The notes under the pieces are model-generated. The model worked only from the letters and a program-made list of their open reading frames with translations, ran no database searches and had not been told where the DNA came from. Of a DNA stretch of 64,000 nt, positions 16,571-25,858 are shown piece after piece. The DNA is from an uncultured Propionibacteriaceae bacterium (GTDB lineage: Bacteria > Actinomycetota > Actinomycetes > Propionibacteriales > Propionibacteriaceae): the NCBI GenBank assembly GCA_945911015.1, contig CAMDZW010000020.1, forward strand, positions 1 through 64,000, read 5' to 3'. A program made the translations under genes and the position numbers. The stretch's first letter is position 1; every line of letters starts with the position of its first letter.

Positions 16571-18001
16571 TCAGGATGTGGGTCCGTCGGTCTGGTCGGA
16601 TTCTGGTGATTCGTCGGTCGAGGCGTCCTGGCCGGCAGATTCCTGGGACTCGGTTGCCGCAGTGAAGTCGCCGTATCGGGCGAGCGCGACGGTGATGTTG
16701 TCGCGCCCGCCCTGCTGGCGAGCCCACCGGACCAGGGAGACAGCCATGGAACGGATCCGTTGGTTGCCCGGGTTGCGCTCGATCGCCTCAGCGAAGAGAT
16801 CGGCCAACTGCTGCGGCTCGGAGGCGTAGTTCCACAGGCCGTCGGAACAGACCAGCACCCAGCCTGAGCTGGTGACCGTGTGGGTGCCGACCGTCGGCGT
16901 GAGGTCGGGGGCGTCGCGGCCGATCCACTTGGTGATGGCATGGGCCTGGGGTCCGGTCTCGGCGGTTTCCCGGTCGATCCCCATCGCGATCCGGGCCTGG
17001 GCCACCGAGTCGTCCACCGACAGCAGCACGCTGTCCGAGGGGACATCATCGATCCAGTACACCCGGGAGTCGCCGATGTTGGCGGCGACGACGGTGTCAC
17101 CATCGACGGCGGCTGCGGCGAAGGTGCACGACGGCGGGTTGGTTGAGTCCTCGGCCGTCCCAGCGACGACAGACTCGTTGGCCTTGGCCACGGCGGCAGC
17201 AAAGGTGTCGGTGAGGACGTCGGCATTGCGATCGGGATCCTCGGACCACTCGGTGAGCACCTCTCGTGCGGCACGGGCCGCGGCCAGGGAGGCGATGTGG
17301 GAGTCGTCGGCATTGCTGACGCCGTCGCAGACGATCAGGACGGCCCGGCTGCCCGGTTCTTCGTGGGCGCTCAGGGCCATCGCATCTTCATTGCGGTGAT
17401 GCTTCAGCCCCCGGTCACAGACGCCGGCGACCCAGGATGCGGGCGCCTCGCGGTAGTGGTCGCGCGGTGACGGCGCCAGCGCGCCGCATTCGAGGCAGTA
17501 CAGGTCGTCGCCGACCACACCGCCACAGTCAGCACAGGGGTGGCGACGCACCGTTGGGGTGTCGTCGGACTCGACGGCCACCGGAGTGGTCGGCATCGAG
17601 GCCGTCGGGGTCAGGATTTGGCCACAGGATTCGCAATAGCCCGACCACCGCTCGATGTCGGCGTCACAGCGGGGGCAGGCGGTCGAGCCGTCGGCCCGCT
17701 CGGCTGCCGGCGGGGGCGCATCGACCACGACCTCGCCACCGGAAGGATATCCCTGGAAGTCGCCGCCCGGGTAGGCCTGGAAGTCACCGCTGCCGGGATA
17801 GGGCGCGAAGTCCGGGTCGGTGCCGTCGCCGGCAACCGGAGGCAGGCCCAAGGCGTCGGCCGACGGATCAGGCGTCTCGGGTACGTCAGGCGTGTCGGGT
17901 ACCTCAGGCGTGTCGAGTACGTCAGGTGTGTCAGGCGTGTCGACGGGTACGTCGGGGGTGTCGGGTGACGACTCGGTCGGGTCGTGGGGGGATTCACTCA
18001 T
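16571..18001 (-). CDS. PP2C-family Ser/Thr phosphatase with zinc ribbons
   Basis: Mn/Mg-dependent phosphatase of 476 residues that probably reverses PknG phosphorylation. The N-terminus is a Pro/Asp/Thr repeat tract (TPDVPDTPE-like), then two Cys-pair ribbons (CPRC...CESCG and CADCGG...CLECG), then the PP2C domain: RNEDA, VCDGVS, NIGDSRVYW, VCSDGLWNY and GGRDNITVALAR, with the metal-binding aspartates present. The ATG at 18001 overlaps the pknG stop (ATGA), indicating translational coupling. A GTG 12 bases upstream is a weaker start. Confidence 0.93.
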   Translation of the reverse strand: MSESPHDPTESSPDTPDVPVDTPDTPDVLDTPEVPDTPDVPETPDPSADALGLPPVAGDGTDPDFAPYPGSGDFQAYPGGDFQGYPSGGEVVVDAPPPAAERADGSTACPRCDADIERWSGYCESCGQILTPTASMPTTPVAVESDDTPTVRRHPCADCGGVVGDDLYCLECGALAPSPRDHYREAPASWVAGVCDRGLKHHRNEDAMALSAHEEPGSRAVLIVCDGVSNADDSHIASLAAARAAREVLTEWSEDPDRNADVLTDTFAAAVAKANESVVAGTAEDSTNPPSCTFAAAAVDGDTVVAANIGDSRVYWIDDVPSDSVLLSVDDSVAQARIAMGIDRETAETGPQAHAITKWIGRDAPDLTPTVGTHTVTSSGWVLVCSDGLWNYASEPQQLADLFAEAIERNPGNQRIRSMAVSLVRWARQQGGRDNITVALARYGDFTAATESQESAGQDASTDESPESDQTDGPTS

Positions 18002-20487
18002 CGCAGGGTCCACCTTCTGATCGCATTTGCCTTGTCCACCAACGCCACCCGTTCCTCACCCTTGCGGGTCATCCGGGAAAGCGCACGATAGGTCTTCTCC
18101 AGTCCGTCCCGCAGTCCACGTTCGGTCGCGGGGTGGTCACCGATGGTGACCTTGGGTTTGTCGCCGCCCTTGCGGACGGTGGCCAGGGCCTCTTCCATCA
18201 CCGTCGCGGTCAGCTGCAGCCGGTCGGTCGGATCGAGTCGCACCTGGGCGACAGTGTCGAGTGCCTCGGCGAGGGTCTCGAGGCCCTTGTTCGGTCGGCC
18301 CAGGATGACCTGGGCACGCAGGCGACGGGCCTCGGCATAGCCACGGCTCGTGGTCGGCACCAGGTCGAGTCCCTCGACCGCACCGTCGACGTCGCCGCGC
18401 GCCCGTCGTACCCGTGCCATGCCGAAGGCGGCCGGGGCGACGTAGTTCGCGTCGGTGCTGGCGCAGATCGCGTACAGGTTCTCAGCGACATCCGGCTGAC
18501 CGCCGCGCTCGCAGGCGACCGCGAGCGCGAGCTTGGGCGCCAGCTCTCCGGGCACTTGGCCGTACACCGCATTGAAGGCGAGCTGGGCACGCACCCAATC
18601 CTGGTGTTGCAGCGCGGCCAGACCGGTCATCCAGACCGCCTGCCACTCCCAAGGATCCTCGGCCAGCATGTCATTGGTGATGTGCTCGACCAGGTCGGGC
18701 CGCTGCATCTCCAGTGCCGCACGTGCCCGGGCCAGCTGGACTTCGGGAGAGCTGGACGGAGCCAGGTCCAGCGCGGCCATCCGGGCCTGCGGGTCGTCCA
18801 CCGAAACGGTTGACAGCCAGGCGTACTGCGGGTCGGTCGTGTCGGGGCGCAGCCCGGGCAGCTGGTCCCAGGCCATCATCGAGGAACTGATCGTCGGCGC
18901 CTCGAACAGCACCGAGGCAGCCGAGGTCAACGAGGTGCCGTCGGTCTGGGCAGCGACGACCTCGCGCAGCACACCCAGCAGCTGCAGCCGCAATTCATCG
19001 GCCGAGGTGAAACGGTCGGCCGGATCGGGAGCACAACACTTCATGACCAAGCGGTACAACGAGTCGTACTCGGCAAAGACCGGCAGCACATCGGGGCCCG
19101 GGATCTGATCGACCCAGCGGGACTGGTAGCCGCGGAACTCCGCGATCAGGACCACCAGGGTGCGGCCCAGGGTGTAGATGTCGCTGGCGATCGACGGTCC
19201 GACCTGGGCGACCTCGGGGGCCTGGTAACCGATCGTGCCGTAGATCGCGGATTCGGCGTCGTCGATGCGGCGCACACCACCGAGGTCGATCAGCTTGATC
19301 GCATCACCGACCTGGATGATGTTGTCGGGCTTGAAGTCGCAGTAGAGCAGACCCATGTCGTGGAGGTACTGGAAGGCGGGCAGCACCTCGAGGAGGTAGG
19401 CAATCGCCTGGTCGACCGGCAACGGATCGTAGAGGCCGTTGTTGGCCTCCATCCGGTCCTTGAGGAGCTGTTTCAGTGACGTCCCGCCGACGTACTCCAT
19501 CACGGTGTAGCCGGCACCCTCATGGGTGACGAAGTTGTAGATCTCGACGATCAGCGGGTGTTCGACCTGGGCCAGGAACTGCTGCTCGGCGATCGCGGCA
19601 GCCATGGCGTCGGCGTCGCCGGAGTTGAGCAGACCCTTCAGCACCACCCACCGGTCGGAGACGTTCTTGTCGCGGGCCAGGTAGATCCAGCCCAGGCCGC
19701 CGTGGGCCAGGCAACCGGCGACCTCGTACTGTCCGGCGACCAGGTCACCGGGCTGCAGTTTCGGATCGAAGGAGTACGGGTTGCGGCAGTGCGAGCAGAA
19801 CCCTTCGGTGCGACCCGGAACCCCATCCCTGGACCGGCCGACCTCCTGTCCGCAGGACGGGCAGTTGCGCCGGTCCTCGGGGACGACGGGATTGTCCATC
19901 AGCGCCGCCGAGGGATCGACTGCCGGGGCGGGTGGGACCGTGGTCAGCCCGAGGCCGAGGCGGGCGGTGCGGACCCGGCGCGACATCGAGCTCTCCCGGC
20001 GGGTGACGGTGGTGCCGTCCTCGCGGACGCGGCGCGATCCGAGGGCCATGGACTGCAGGGTCATCGAGCCGCGGGTGCGGGTGGACAGGTCAGCCGCGTC
20101 ATCGGCCGGGGTGTAGGCACTCGATCCGGCCGGTGCACCGCAGTAGTCGCAGTATCCGGTCTGGATCCGACCCGGGCATCCCGGCTGGGAGCACGGGGTG
20201 CCGTTGTCGGCCTGCATGCTCGCCGAGGGCGGCGGTGGGGCCGCCATCCGACCGAGTGGGCTCCGCGTCGCAGTGGGGGTCGGCGTCGGCCGATGACCGA
20301 CCGAGGCGGGGGTCCCGACTGAGGCCGGGGTCCCGGCCGAGGCCGGGGGTGGGCTGGCTGGGCCGCCGGGATGGGCTGTGGCGACCATGCCCGGCGAGGT
20401 GGCGCCCCCGGTGCCGGGCAGTCCGCAGACATCGCAGTAGCCGTCGACGATCTGCCCGGTGCAGCCGGGTGTGCCGCAGCCGTTCAT
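17998..20487 (-). CDS. pknG: Serine/threonine protein kinase PknG with extra zinc ribbons and TPR domain
   Basis: Soluble kinase of 829 residues. Order: two short zinc ribbons (Cys4/9/18/21 and about Cys99/104/113/116), a rubredoxin-like ribbon (CPSCGQEVG...CSHC), the kinase domain (glycine loop AHGGLGWIYLA, WVVLKGL lysine, catalytic YCDFKPDN lacking the HRD arginine, DLGG in place of DFG) and a C-terminal TPR region (FPAGELAPKLALA-like GELAPKLALAVACERGGQPD). Apart from the extra ribbons this matches mycobacterial PknG, which controls glutamate and TCA metabolism by phosphorylating GarA. The ATG has GGAGG seven bases upstream and overlaps the previous stop (ATGA). Confidence 0.95.
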   Translation of the reverse strand: MNGCGTPGCTGQIVDGYCDVCGLPGTGGATSPGMVATAHPGGPASPPPASAGTPASVGTPASVGHRPTPTPTATRSPLGRMAAPPPPSASMQADNGTPCSQPGCPGRIQTGYCDYCGAPAGSSAYTPADDAADLSTRTRGSMTLQSMALGSRRVREDGTTVTRRESSMSRRVRTARLGLGLTTVPPAPAVDPSAALMDNPVVPEDRRNCPSCGQEVGRSRDGVPGRTEGFCSHCRNPYSFDPKLQPGDLVAGQYEVAGCLAHGGLGWIYLARDKNVSDRWVVLKGLLNSGDADAMAAAIAEQQFLAQVEHPLIVEIYNFVTHEGAGYTVMEYVGGTSLKQLLKDRMEANNGLYDPLPVDQAIAYLLEVLPAFQYLHDMGLLYCDFKPDNIIQVGDAIKLIDLGGVRRIDDAESAIYGTIGYQAPEVAQVGPSIASDIYTLGRTLVVLIAEFRGYQSRWVDQIPGPDVLPVFAEYDSLYRLVMKCCAPDPADRFTSADELRLQLLGVLREVVAAQTDGTSLTSAASVLFEAPTISSSMMAWDQLPGLRPDTTDPQYAWLSTVSVDDPQARMAALDLAPSSSPEVQLARARAALEMQRPDLVEHITNDMLAEDPWEWQAVWMTGLAALQHQDWVRAQLAFNAVYGQVPGELAPKLALAVACERGGQPDVAENLYAICASTDANYVAPAAFGMARVRRARGDVDGAVEGLDLVPTTSRGYAEARRLRAQVILGRPNKGLETLAEALDTVAQVRLDPTDRLQLTATVMEEALATVRKGGDKPKVTIGDHPATERGLRDGLEKTYRALSRMTRKGEERVALVDKANAIRRWTLR

Positions 20488-21674
20488 CGAGCACCTCCCG
20501 AGGTCAGCGGTCGACCGGTCCGCCGTGAACGCCAGAAGTCGAGACAGATCCGGTGGTACTCGACCAGGTGTCGACACAGCGGCATGGGGGCCGGGGTGCG
20601 GTTCAGGGTCTCCAAGGCCAAGGAATGGGCGCGGACCAGATCGGGCTGGTCCTCGAGCTTGTCGCGCTCGGACTCCAGCCGTTGCTTCTCCAATGTGCCG
20701 ATCAGCAGACGCCGTTCGTTGACGGCCTGGGTGTAGGCCTCCTGCGCCATCGTCATCGCCTGGCCGACACGGTCGAGTTTGGTCAGGTAACTGTCGATCT
20801 CGTCGGCAGTGTTGGGGATCGGGCCGAGTGCGGCAACATCGGGAACCGCATAGCGCGGCGCGGGCACCACTGTCCGTACGGCCTGCTCGGCGAGCTTGGC
20901 CAGGGCCGCCTCTCGGGTGTCGAGTTCGCTGACCTGGTCGCGCGCCTCGAGCACCTTGTCGCGGGCCTTGCGGCGTTCAACCCCGCCGACGATGAGATCT
21001 CGTTCCAGTTGGGCCGAGTCGAGCTCGAGGGGGCCGAGCAGCCCTCCGACATCGGCGCCGCGTCCGGCCTTCTCGGTGATCGTCTCAAGACGTCGTACGA
21101 GGCGGGCCAGTTTGCCCTGTGCCGCAGCCCGGGTGTGGGCAGGTTCCAACGCAACCTGGTCGCGGATCCGTTCCATCTGGACCCGAAGGTCCTTGATGTG
21201 GCGGGCATGTTCATCGGCGGCGGGGTCGAGGGCCAGCCGCATCCGCAGTTGCTGGACCAGCGCATCGCTGAGCCGGCAGGCCTCGGGCAGGGAGACGGTC
21301 AGACCGCTGCCGAGACTGTTCGACACTGTCGACTTGCCGATCAGGCTCGGATCGAGCGTGGTGTCCATCCTGCCCCAGACGAGCGAGGACAGGCGTTCTC
21401 GTTCGGTGACGCCGACGCGACCGCTGTCCCAGGTGGCAAGCAGCAACTGCTCGCGGTCCTCGACGGCCTTCCACAACATCATCGACAACATGATGTCGCC
21501 GGTGAGGTTGTCCTCCTTGGCGGCCTGCACCGCCTGGTCAATTTCATCGAGCTCGGCCCGCCGCAACTGCAACCAGGTGTGGAGCTGGTCGAGGTAGCGG
21601 CGCATCGCCAGAACGTCGACCGGCTGGCCGAGCGCGCCCGGCGCCTGGGGGGCGTGGTTGGTCTGTGCAGTCAC
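20484..21674 (-). CDS. Coiled-coil protein of the pknG operon, function unknown
   Basis: A 396-residue soluble protein, largely helical and charged, with long heptad-like stretches (DALVQQLRMRLALD, VLEARDQVSELDTREAALAKL, VNERRLLIGTLEKQRLESER). No signal peptide, membrane segment, catalytic motif or zinc ribbon is visible. It lies between glnH (4-bp gap) and pknG (ATGA overlap), so it is co-expressed and may be a scaffold or adaptor for the kinase. That role is inference from position. Confidence 0.75.
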   Translation of the reverse strand: MTAQTNHAPQAPGALGQPVDVLAMRRYLDQLHTWLQLRRAELDEIDQAVQAAKEDNLTGDIMLSMMLWKAVEDREQLLLATWDSGRVGVTERERLSSLVWGRMDTTLDPSLIGKSTVSNSLGSGLTVSLPEACRLSDALVQQLRMRLALDPAADEHARHIKDLRVQMERIRDQVALEPAHTRAAAQGKLARLVRRLETITEKAGRGADVGGLLGPLELDSAQLERDLIVGGVERRKARDKVLEARDQVSELDTREAALAKLAEQAVRTVVPAPRYAVPDVAALGPIPNTADEIDSYLTKLDRVGQAMTMAQEAYTQAVNERRLLIGTLEKQRLESERDKLEDQPDLVRAHSLALETLNRTPAPMPLCRHLVEYHRICLDFWRSRRTGRPLTSGGAR

Positions 21675-21678
21675 CGGG

Positions 21679-22647
21679 TCACCGTCCGTACTCGGCCTCG
21701 GGCGGGGTGTCCTGACCCAGGGCGGGCTTGAGCCAACGATCGTAGCTGTCCTGCCATTCGCCGTTGTCGCGCATCTGGTCCAGCTTGGCGTTGATGAACT
21801 TCACCAGGTCGACCTGGTCGGCATTGACACCCACCCCGTACGGCTCGCTGCTGAACGGTTCCCCGTCGAGGATCTCGGCGTACGGATCCTGAGCGGCCAG
21901 GCCGGCCAGCACCGTGTCGTCCCCGGTGATCGCGTCGACCTCGCCCTTCTGGAAGCGGACCAGGCAGCCGGTGTGGTCGATTGCGGCGACGATCTCGGCA
22001 TCGGGGACCTGACGCTCGAAGTTGGTGATCGAGGAGGTGCCGTTGGGAGCGCAGACTGTGCGCCCGGCAAGATCGGCCAAGGTCTTCAGCCCGCTGCCGG
22101 CACGGACCAGGACCTTCTGTCCGGCCTCGTAGTAGACCGAGGAGAAGGCGACCTGGTCCCAACGTTCACAGTTCATGGTGAAGGCTCGGACCACGATGTC
22201 GACCTCCTTGTCCTGCAACACCGGGATTCGGTCGGCGGCCGTGATGACCTTCAACTCGTACTGGTCGGGTTTGCCGAAGATCGCCTTCGAGATCGCCCGG
22301 ACGAAGTCGATGTCGAAGCCTTCGATGGTGCCGGTCGCCGGGTTGCGGGCGCCGAGCAGATAGGTGTCGGCCGAGACCCCGGCAATCAGTCGACCGCGCT
22401 TCTTGATCGCTGCCATGGTGGAGTCAGCGGGCAGCTTGTCGGGGGCAGGCAGCTTGCCCGGTTCGTAGGACTGGGTGCCGTTGGTGCAGTTCTGCTCGGC
22501 CACCGGTGGTCGGGAGACCTCGGGCGTGGTGCGCAGCGGTGGTGGAGGAGGTTCGGGCAGGGCCGGGGCGCAGGCGGCCAGGAAGAGCCCGACCAGCAAC
22601 AGTCCGAGGACCTGGATCGGTGTGGACCGGCCGCGTGGGCTGCTCAC
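21679..22647 (-). CDS. glnH: GlnH-like amino-acid-binding lipoprotein
   Basis: Extracytoplasmic binding protein of 322 residues, SBP family 3 (glutamate/glutamine type). The signal ends in lipobox LAAC with Cys26. Domain text is clear: GRLIAGVSADTYLLG, FDIDFVRAISKAIFG, VDIVVRAFTMNCERW, and GVGVNADQVDLVKFIN near the end. In M. tuberculosis GlnH binds Asp/Glu and passes the signal through GlnX to PknG rather than serving a transporter; no permease is present here either. The start overlaps the glnX stop (ATGA). Confidence 0.92.
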   Translation of the reverse strand: MSSPRGRSTPIQVLGLLLVGLFLAACAPALPEPPPPPLRTTPEVSRPPVAEQNCTNGTQSYEPGKLPAPDKLPADSTMAAIKKRGRLIAGVSADTYLLGARNPATGTIEGFDIDFVRAISKAIFGKPDQYELKVITAADRIPVLQDKEVDIVVRAFTMNCERWDQVAFSSVYYEAGQKVLVRAGSGLKTLADLAGRTVCAPNGTSSITNFERQVPDAEIVAAIDHTGCLVRFQKGEVDAITGDDTVLAGLAAQDPYAEILDGEPFSSEPYGVGVNADQVDLVKFINAKLDQMRDNGEWQDSYDRWLKPALGQDTPPEAEYGR

Positions 22648-23963
22648 TGGTACTCCCGCAGACGCGCCCGGAGCCCGACCGCGGCGCAGATCGCAGCAGC
22701 GATCAGCGCAGGCACCCCGATGGCCAACATCAGGACCGGCCCGATGAAGAGTTGGTCGGCCGCGGCACGGACATCGTCCGCGGCAGACTCGAGGGTGGAT
22801 CTGGCCTCGTCGTCGAAGGCGGTGAAGGTGGTGTTGGGCGAGTCGGGATCACTGTCGGTGGCGAAGGCGACCGCCTCCTCCCACTTGCCGTCCTGGTCGA
22901 GGGTGACGACCTTGCGGTGAGACTCGGTGTAGTTCTGCCACAGTTGGCGCAGATTGCCGCCACTGCCGGCCATGCCGTCGGTCACCTCGGCACTGGCCTG
23001 CTGCCACGCCTCCTCGTGCGCCTGACCGGAACCGTGGGCGATCAACCGCAGACTTTCCTGGACCTTGGCCTCGTTGGCGGCGGCCCGCATCGCACCGACA
23101 GTCGCGATGGTGTCCAGGTCACCGCGACTCAGCCCGTCCGAAACCGAACGGTTGTGGGCCAGCACTCCGATCCCGGCGACCAAGGTGATGACCGCGAGCA
23201 GGCTGGCGACCAGCAATCCGGTGTTGATGACGCGTCTGAATTGGCGCGCCGTCCACCACATAGCGGCCACGAGGACAGCAGCTGACACCAGCCCGACCAG
23301 CTCGAACCACGGATGGTCATTGGCCGCCAGCTGGGCGTCGGCCCGTTGCTTGTTGGTGTCGGCGAGTTCAGCCAGGATCGGCAGAGCCGCATCCCGGAGC
23401 TCGGCGCTTGCCTCGGACAGGTAGCCGGCCCCGACGGGGTAACCCTGTCGGTTGTTGGCTCGGGCCTGTTCCATGTCGGCCGCATAGCGCAGCACTGCCT
23501 GATTGAGGACAGCCAGCGACTCGCGATCCTGTGGCTGCGCCGCAGCAGCATCAGCCAGCAGCCGGGTGGTCTCCTCCAGCGCCGCGTCATAGGCCGAACG
23601 CTGGTCAGCCGACTCGAGCCCGCCGACCAGGAAGGCGTTGGTGGCCAGCGAGTCGGCGCGCAACAGGTTTGCCCGGATCGACTGGACCCGGACCAGCTGC
23701 GCCGCGTCATCGGCGGCCTGGGCGCCCGCGGTGGCGCCATTCCACATGGTGGCGAAGCTGGTCAGTGCGAACACCGCGCAGGCCAGCACGGTCGCCAAGG
23801 TCCACAACCGCAACGAGCGCGGGGTCGACCGGTTCGACTGACCCTGCTGGGGGGCGACCGCTGATCCCGTACGGCCAGAGGTCGCCACACTGCCGGTGCC
23901 CGGTTGAGCCGCCGGTGCGGCCCGACGGGTCGGGGTGGGGGGAGCCGTTGCTGCCTGACTCAT
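22644..23963 (-). CDS. glnX: GlnX-like membrane protein (four transmembrane segments)
   Basis: A 439-residue integral membrane protein: a Pro/Ala/Thr-rich cytoplasmic N-terminus, four hydrophobic segments (LWTLATVLACAVFALTSFA, ELVGLVSAAVLVAAMWW, TGLLVASLLAVITLVAGIG and VLMLAIGVPALIAAAICA), with helical sensory-like domains between segments 1-2 and 3-4, each about 140-160 residues. This is the layout of mycobacterial GlnX (Rv0412c position), which links external GlnH to internal PknG. ATG 23963 (TGATG with the upstream stop) is preferred over GTG 23966 from the spacing to GAGG. Confidence 0.9.
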   Translation of the reverse strand: MSQAATAPPTPTRRAAPAAQPGTGSVATSGRTGSAVAPQQGQSNRSTPRSLRLWTLATVLACAVFALTSFATMWNGATAGAQAADDAAQLVRVQSIRANLLRADSLATNAFLVGGLESADQRSAYDAALEETTRLLADAAAAQPQDRESLAVLNQAVLRYAADMEQARANNRQGYPVGAGYLSEASAELRDAALPILAELADTNKQRADAQLAANDHPWFELVGLVSAAVLVAAMWWTARQFRRVINTGLLVASLLAVITLVAGIGVLAHNRSVSDGLSRGDLDTIATVGAMRAAANEAKVQESLRLIAHGSGQAHEEAWQQASAEVTDGMAGSGGNLRQLWQNYTESHRKVVTLDQDGKWEEAVAFATDSDPDSPNTTFTAFDDEARSTLESAADDVRAAADQLFIGPVLMLAIGVPALIAAAICAAVGLRARLREYQ

Positions 23964-25858
23964 CACGAATCCTCGGGGGCCGGTGTCTGGCTGCCGTCCA
24001 AGCCGTCCCAGGGCCGGTCGTCAGGACCGGTGTCGCCGGACCACCACTGGGCACTGTCCGGTTCGGCCGGGCTCGGGGCCGCGGTGCGTTCGGGCAGATC
24101 CGGGGTGGCCGGGGAGGCCGGGGTCTGGGCAGACTCGGCCTGGTCGACGTCGAGCGGGTTGGGCTCGGCGGACTCACGATCGGGGGAGACCTGGTCGTCG
24201 CCGTCGTTGTCCTCGAGGTCCTCGGGGAGCAGCTCGCGCAGGTCGGCCAGAGTCGGCTCCTCGACATCCCTCAGTCGCCAGGCGTGCCGTCCGATTGCGG
24301 CCTCGAGGCAGTTGCGGGCGAACCGGCCATTGCCGAAGTTGGTGTCCCGAGGGGTGATCGCCAAGATCATCCGGAACCGCTTCTCACACGCATCGGTGAT
24401 GTCGTAGTCGGCATTGGCGGCGAGCAGCCTGAAGATCCCGGTGAGCTCGTCGTCGTTGTAGTCCTCGAAGCCGATCTCGGTGCGGAAGCGGCTGGCCAGA
24501 CCTGGGTTGTGGTCGATGAACTTCTTCATCGGCGCCGGATACCCGGCCACGATCACGACCAAGTCATCGCGGCGGTCCTCCATCTCCTTCACCAAGGTGT
24601 CGACCGCTTCCTGGCCGTACTGGTCGTCGGCACCGGACAGGGCGTACGCCTCGTCGATGAACAGCACCCCACCGGCCGCCGACTCGACGACTTCTGCGGT
24701 CTTGATGGCGGTCTGGCCGAGGTAACCGGCCACCAGCTCGGAACGGTCGACTTCCACCAACTGTCCCTTGGACAGCAGCCCGAGAGCGCGGTAGATCCCC
24801 GACACGAGGCGGGCGACGGTGGTCTTTCCGGTGCCCGGGTTTCCGGTGAAGATCAGGTGTCGGGTGATCGTCGGGCTCTTGAGGCCAGCCTTGACCCGGA
24901 GCTGTTCGACCTTCAGCACGGCCACCTGACGGTGGATCTCACGCTTGACCCGATCCAGACCGATCAGGCCGTCGAGCTCGGCGAGCAGGTCCTCCAACGA
25001 TCGGGGCGGTTCCTCGTTCTCGGCTGGCTCCTCGGCAGTCTCGGCGGTGGCCGCCTGGGTGGGGGCCGGCTGGGTGGGGGCCGGCTGGGTCGGTGTCGGC
25101 TGGGTGGGGTTCGGTTGGGTCGGTGTCGGGGCAGGCTGGTCTGCGCCGGGAGTCGGAGCCGGCCCCGTCGGCAGACCGGAGAACGCACCGGGCGCATGAG
25201 GGTCCATGCCGGACAGATCGAACGGGTTCGACGAGGCAGCTGGGCTTGGCTGCGATCCAGCGTCTTTGTCGCGGCCGAACAAGAAGGAGGACCCGAGGTT
25301 GCGGATCCGCTCGGTCTGGGACTTCAGCTGTTCGGTGTTGACCTGGTTCAGGAAACGCAGCAGAGTCTCCGGGGCCGGCAGACCGTCGTCGGTCCCGGTG
25401 GTCGAATCCGCCTCCGTGGTCGGCGGGGGAGTCGGTTCGGGGTCGGCCGGTGCCGTGGATCGCTGTTGTGCCGAGGCGGCGACCGAGGCATTGCCGACGG
25501 CCCGCATCGAGTGTTCACCGAGTCCGGTCGCGGCATGGCAGACCTCGGCCAGAGCCTGCCCGTAGGCCGTGGCATGTTCCGAACCGGTCACCACCAGTTC
25601 CGACAGCAGAGCGGTCGGGGCGGCTCGCCACCGGCGGCCGCGCTGGGCCGCGGCGAAGAAGTCCTCCGCGGTCCGGCCGCCGCCGAGTTCATTGCTCCAG
25701 TCGACGAACGCACCGCGAGCCGGCTCGGCGATGGTCGCGGCCAGCGCCTCCGCTTCGGCGCGGGCCGCTGCCGAGTCGACGCCCGCATCGACCGCAACCC
25801 GTTCCAAGGCGGCGACGGCGTTGGCGAGGGTGGGGGTCGGATCAGTTGTCGAGGACAT
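23963..25858 (-). CDS. AAA+ ATPase, CbbX/SpoVK-like, with long N-terminal extension
   Basis: A 631-residue ATPase. Residues 1-200 are helical and unique, 200-295 is a Pro/Gln/Thr-rich linker with repeated PTQPAPTQ-like units, and residues about 298-560 form a CbxX/CfqX-type AAA domain: LIGLDRVKREIHRQV, Walker A GNPGTGKT at 339-346, Walker B LFIDEAYAL, and the sensor/arginine region FGNGRFARNCLEAAI. Relatives include CbbX and type VII EccA. No ESX/type VII genes are nearby, so a remodelling role for the signalling complex is more likely. ATG 25858 overlaps the previous stop (TGATG). Confidence 0.88.
   Translation of the reverse strand: MSSTTDPTPTLANAVAALERVAVDAGVDSAAARAEAEALAATIAEPARGAFVDWSNELGGGRTAEDFFAAAQRGRRWRAAPTALLSELVVTGSEHATAYGQALAEVCHAATGLGEHSMRAVGNASVAASAQQRSTAPADPEPTPPPTTEADSTTGTDDGLPAPETLLRFLNQVNTEQLKSQTERIRNLGSSFLFGRDKDAGSQPSPAASSNPFDLSGMDPHAPGAFSGLPTGPAPTPGADQPAPTPTQPNPTQPTPTQPAPTQPAPTQAATAETAEEPAENEEPPRSLEDLLAELDGLIGLDRVKREIHRQVAVLKVEQLRVKAGLKSPTITRHLIFTGNPGTGKTTVARLVSGIYRALGLLSKGQLVEVDRSELVAGYLGQTAIKTAEVVESAAGGVLFIDEAYALSGADDQYGQEAVDTLVKEMEDRRDDLVVIVAGYPAPMKKFIDHNPGLASRFRTEIGFEDYNDDELTGIFRLLAANADYDITDACEKRFRMILAITPRDTNFGNGRFARNCLEAAIGRHAWRLRDVEEPTLADLRELLPEDLEDNDGDDQVSPDRESAEPNPLDVDQAESAQTPASPATPDLPERTAAPSPAEPDSAQWWSGDTGPDDRPWDGLDGSQTPAPEDS

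Noticed and set aside
23963-25858. AAA+ ATPase as evidence of a type VII (ESX) secretion locus
   Set aside because: EccA-like similarity is limited to the CbxX/CfqX domain; there are no EccB/C/D, MycP or WXG100 genes nearby, and the neighbours are signalling genes.
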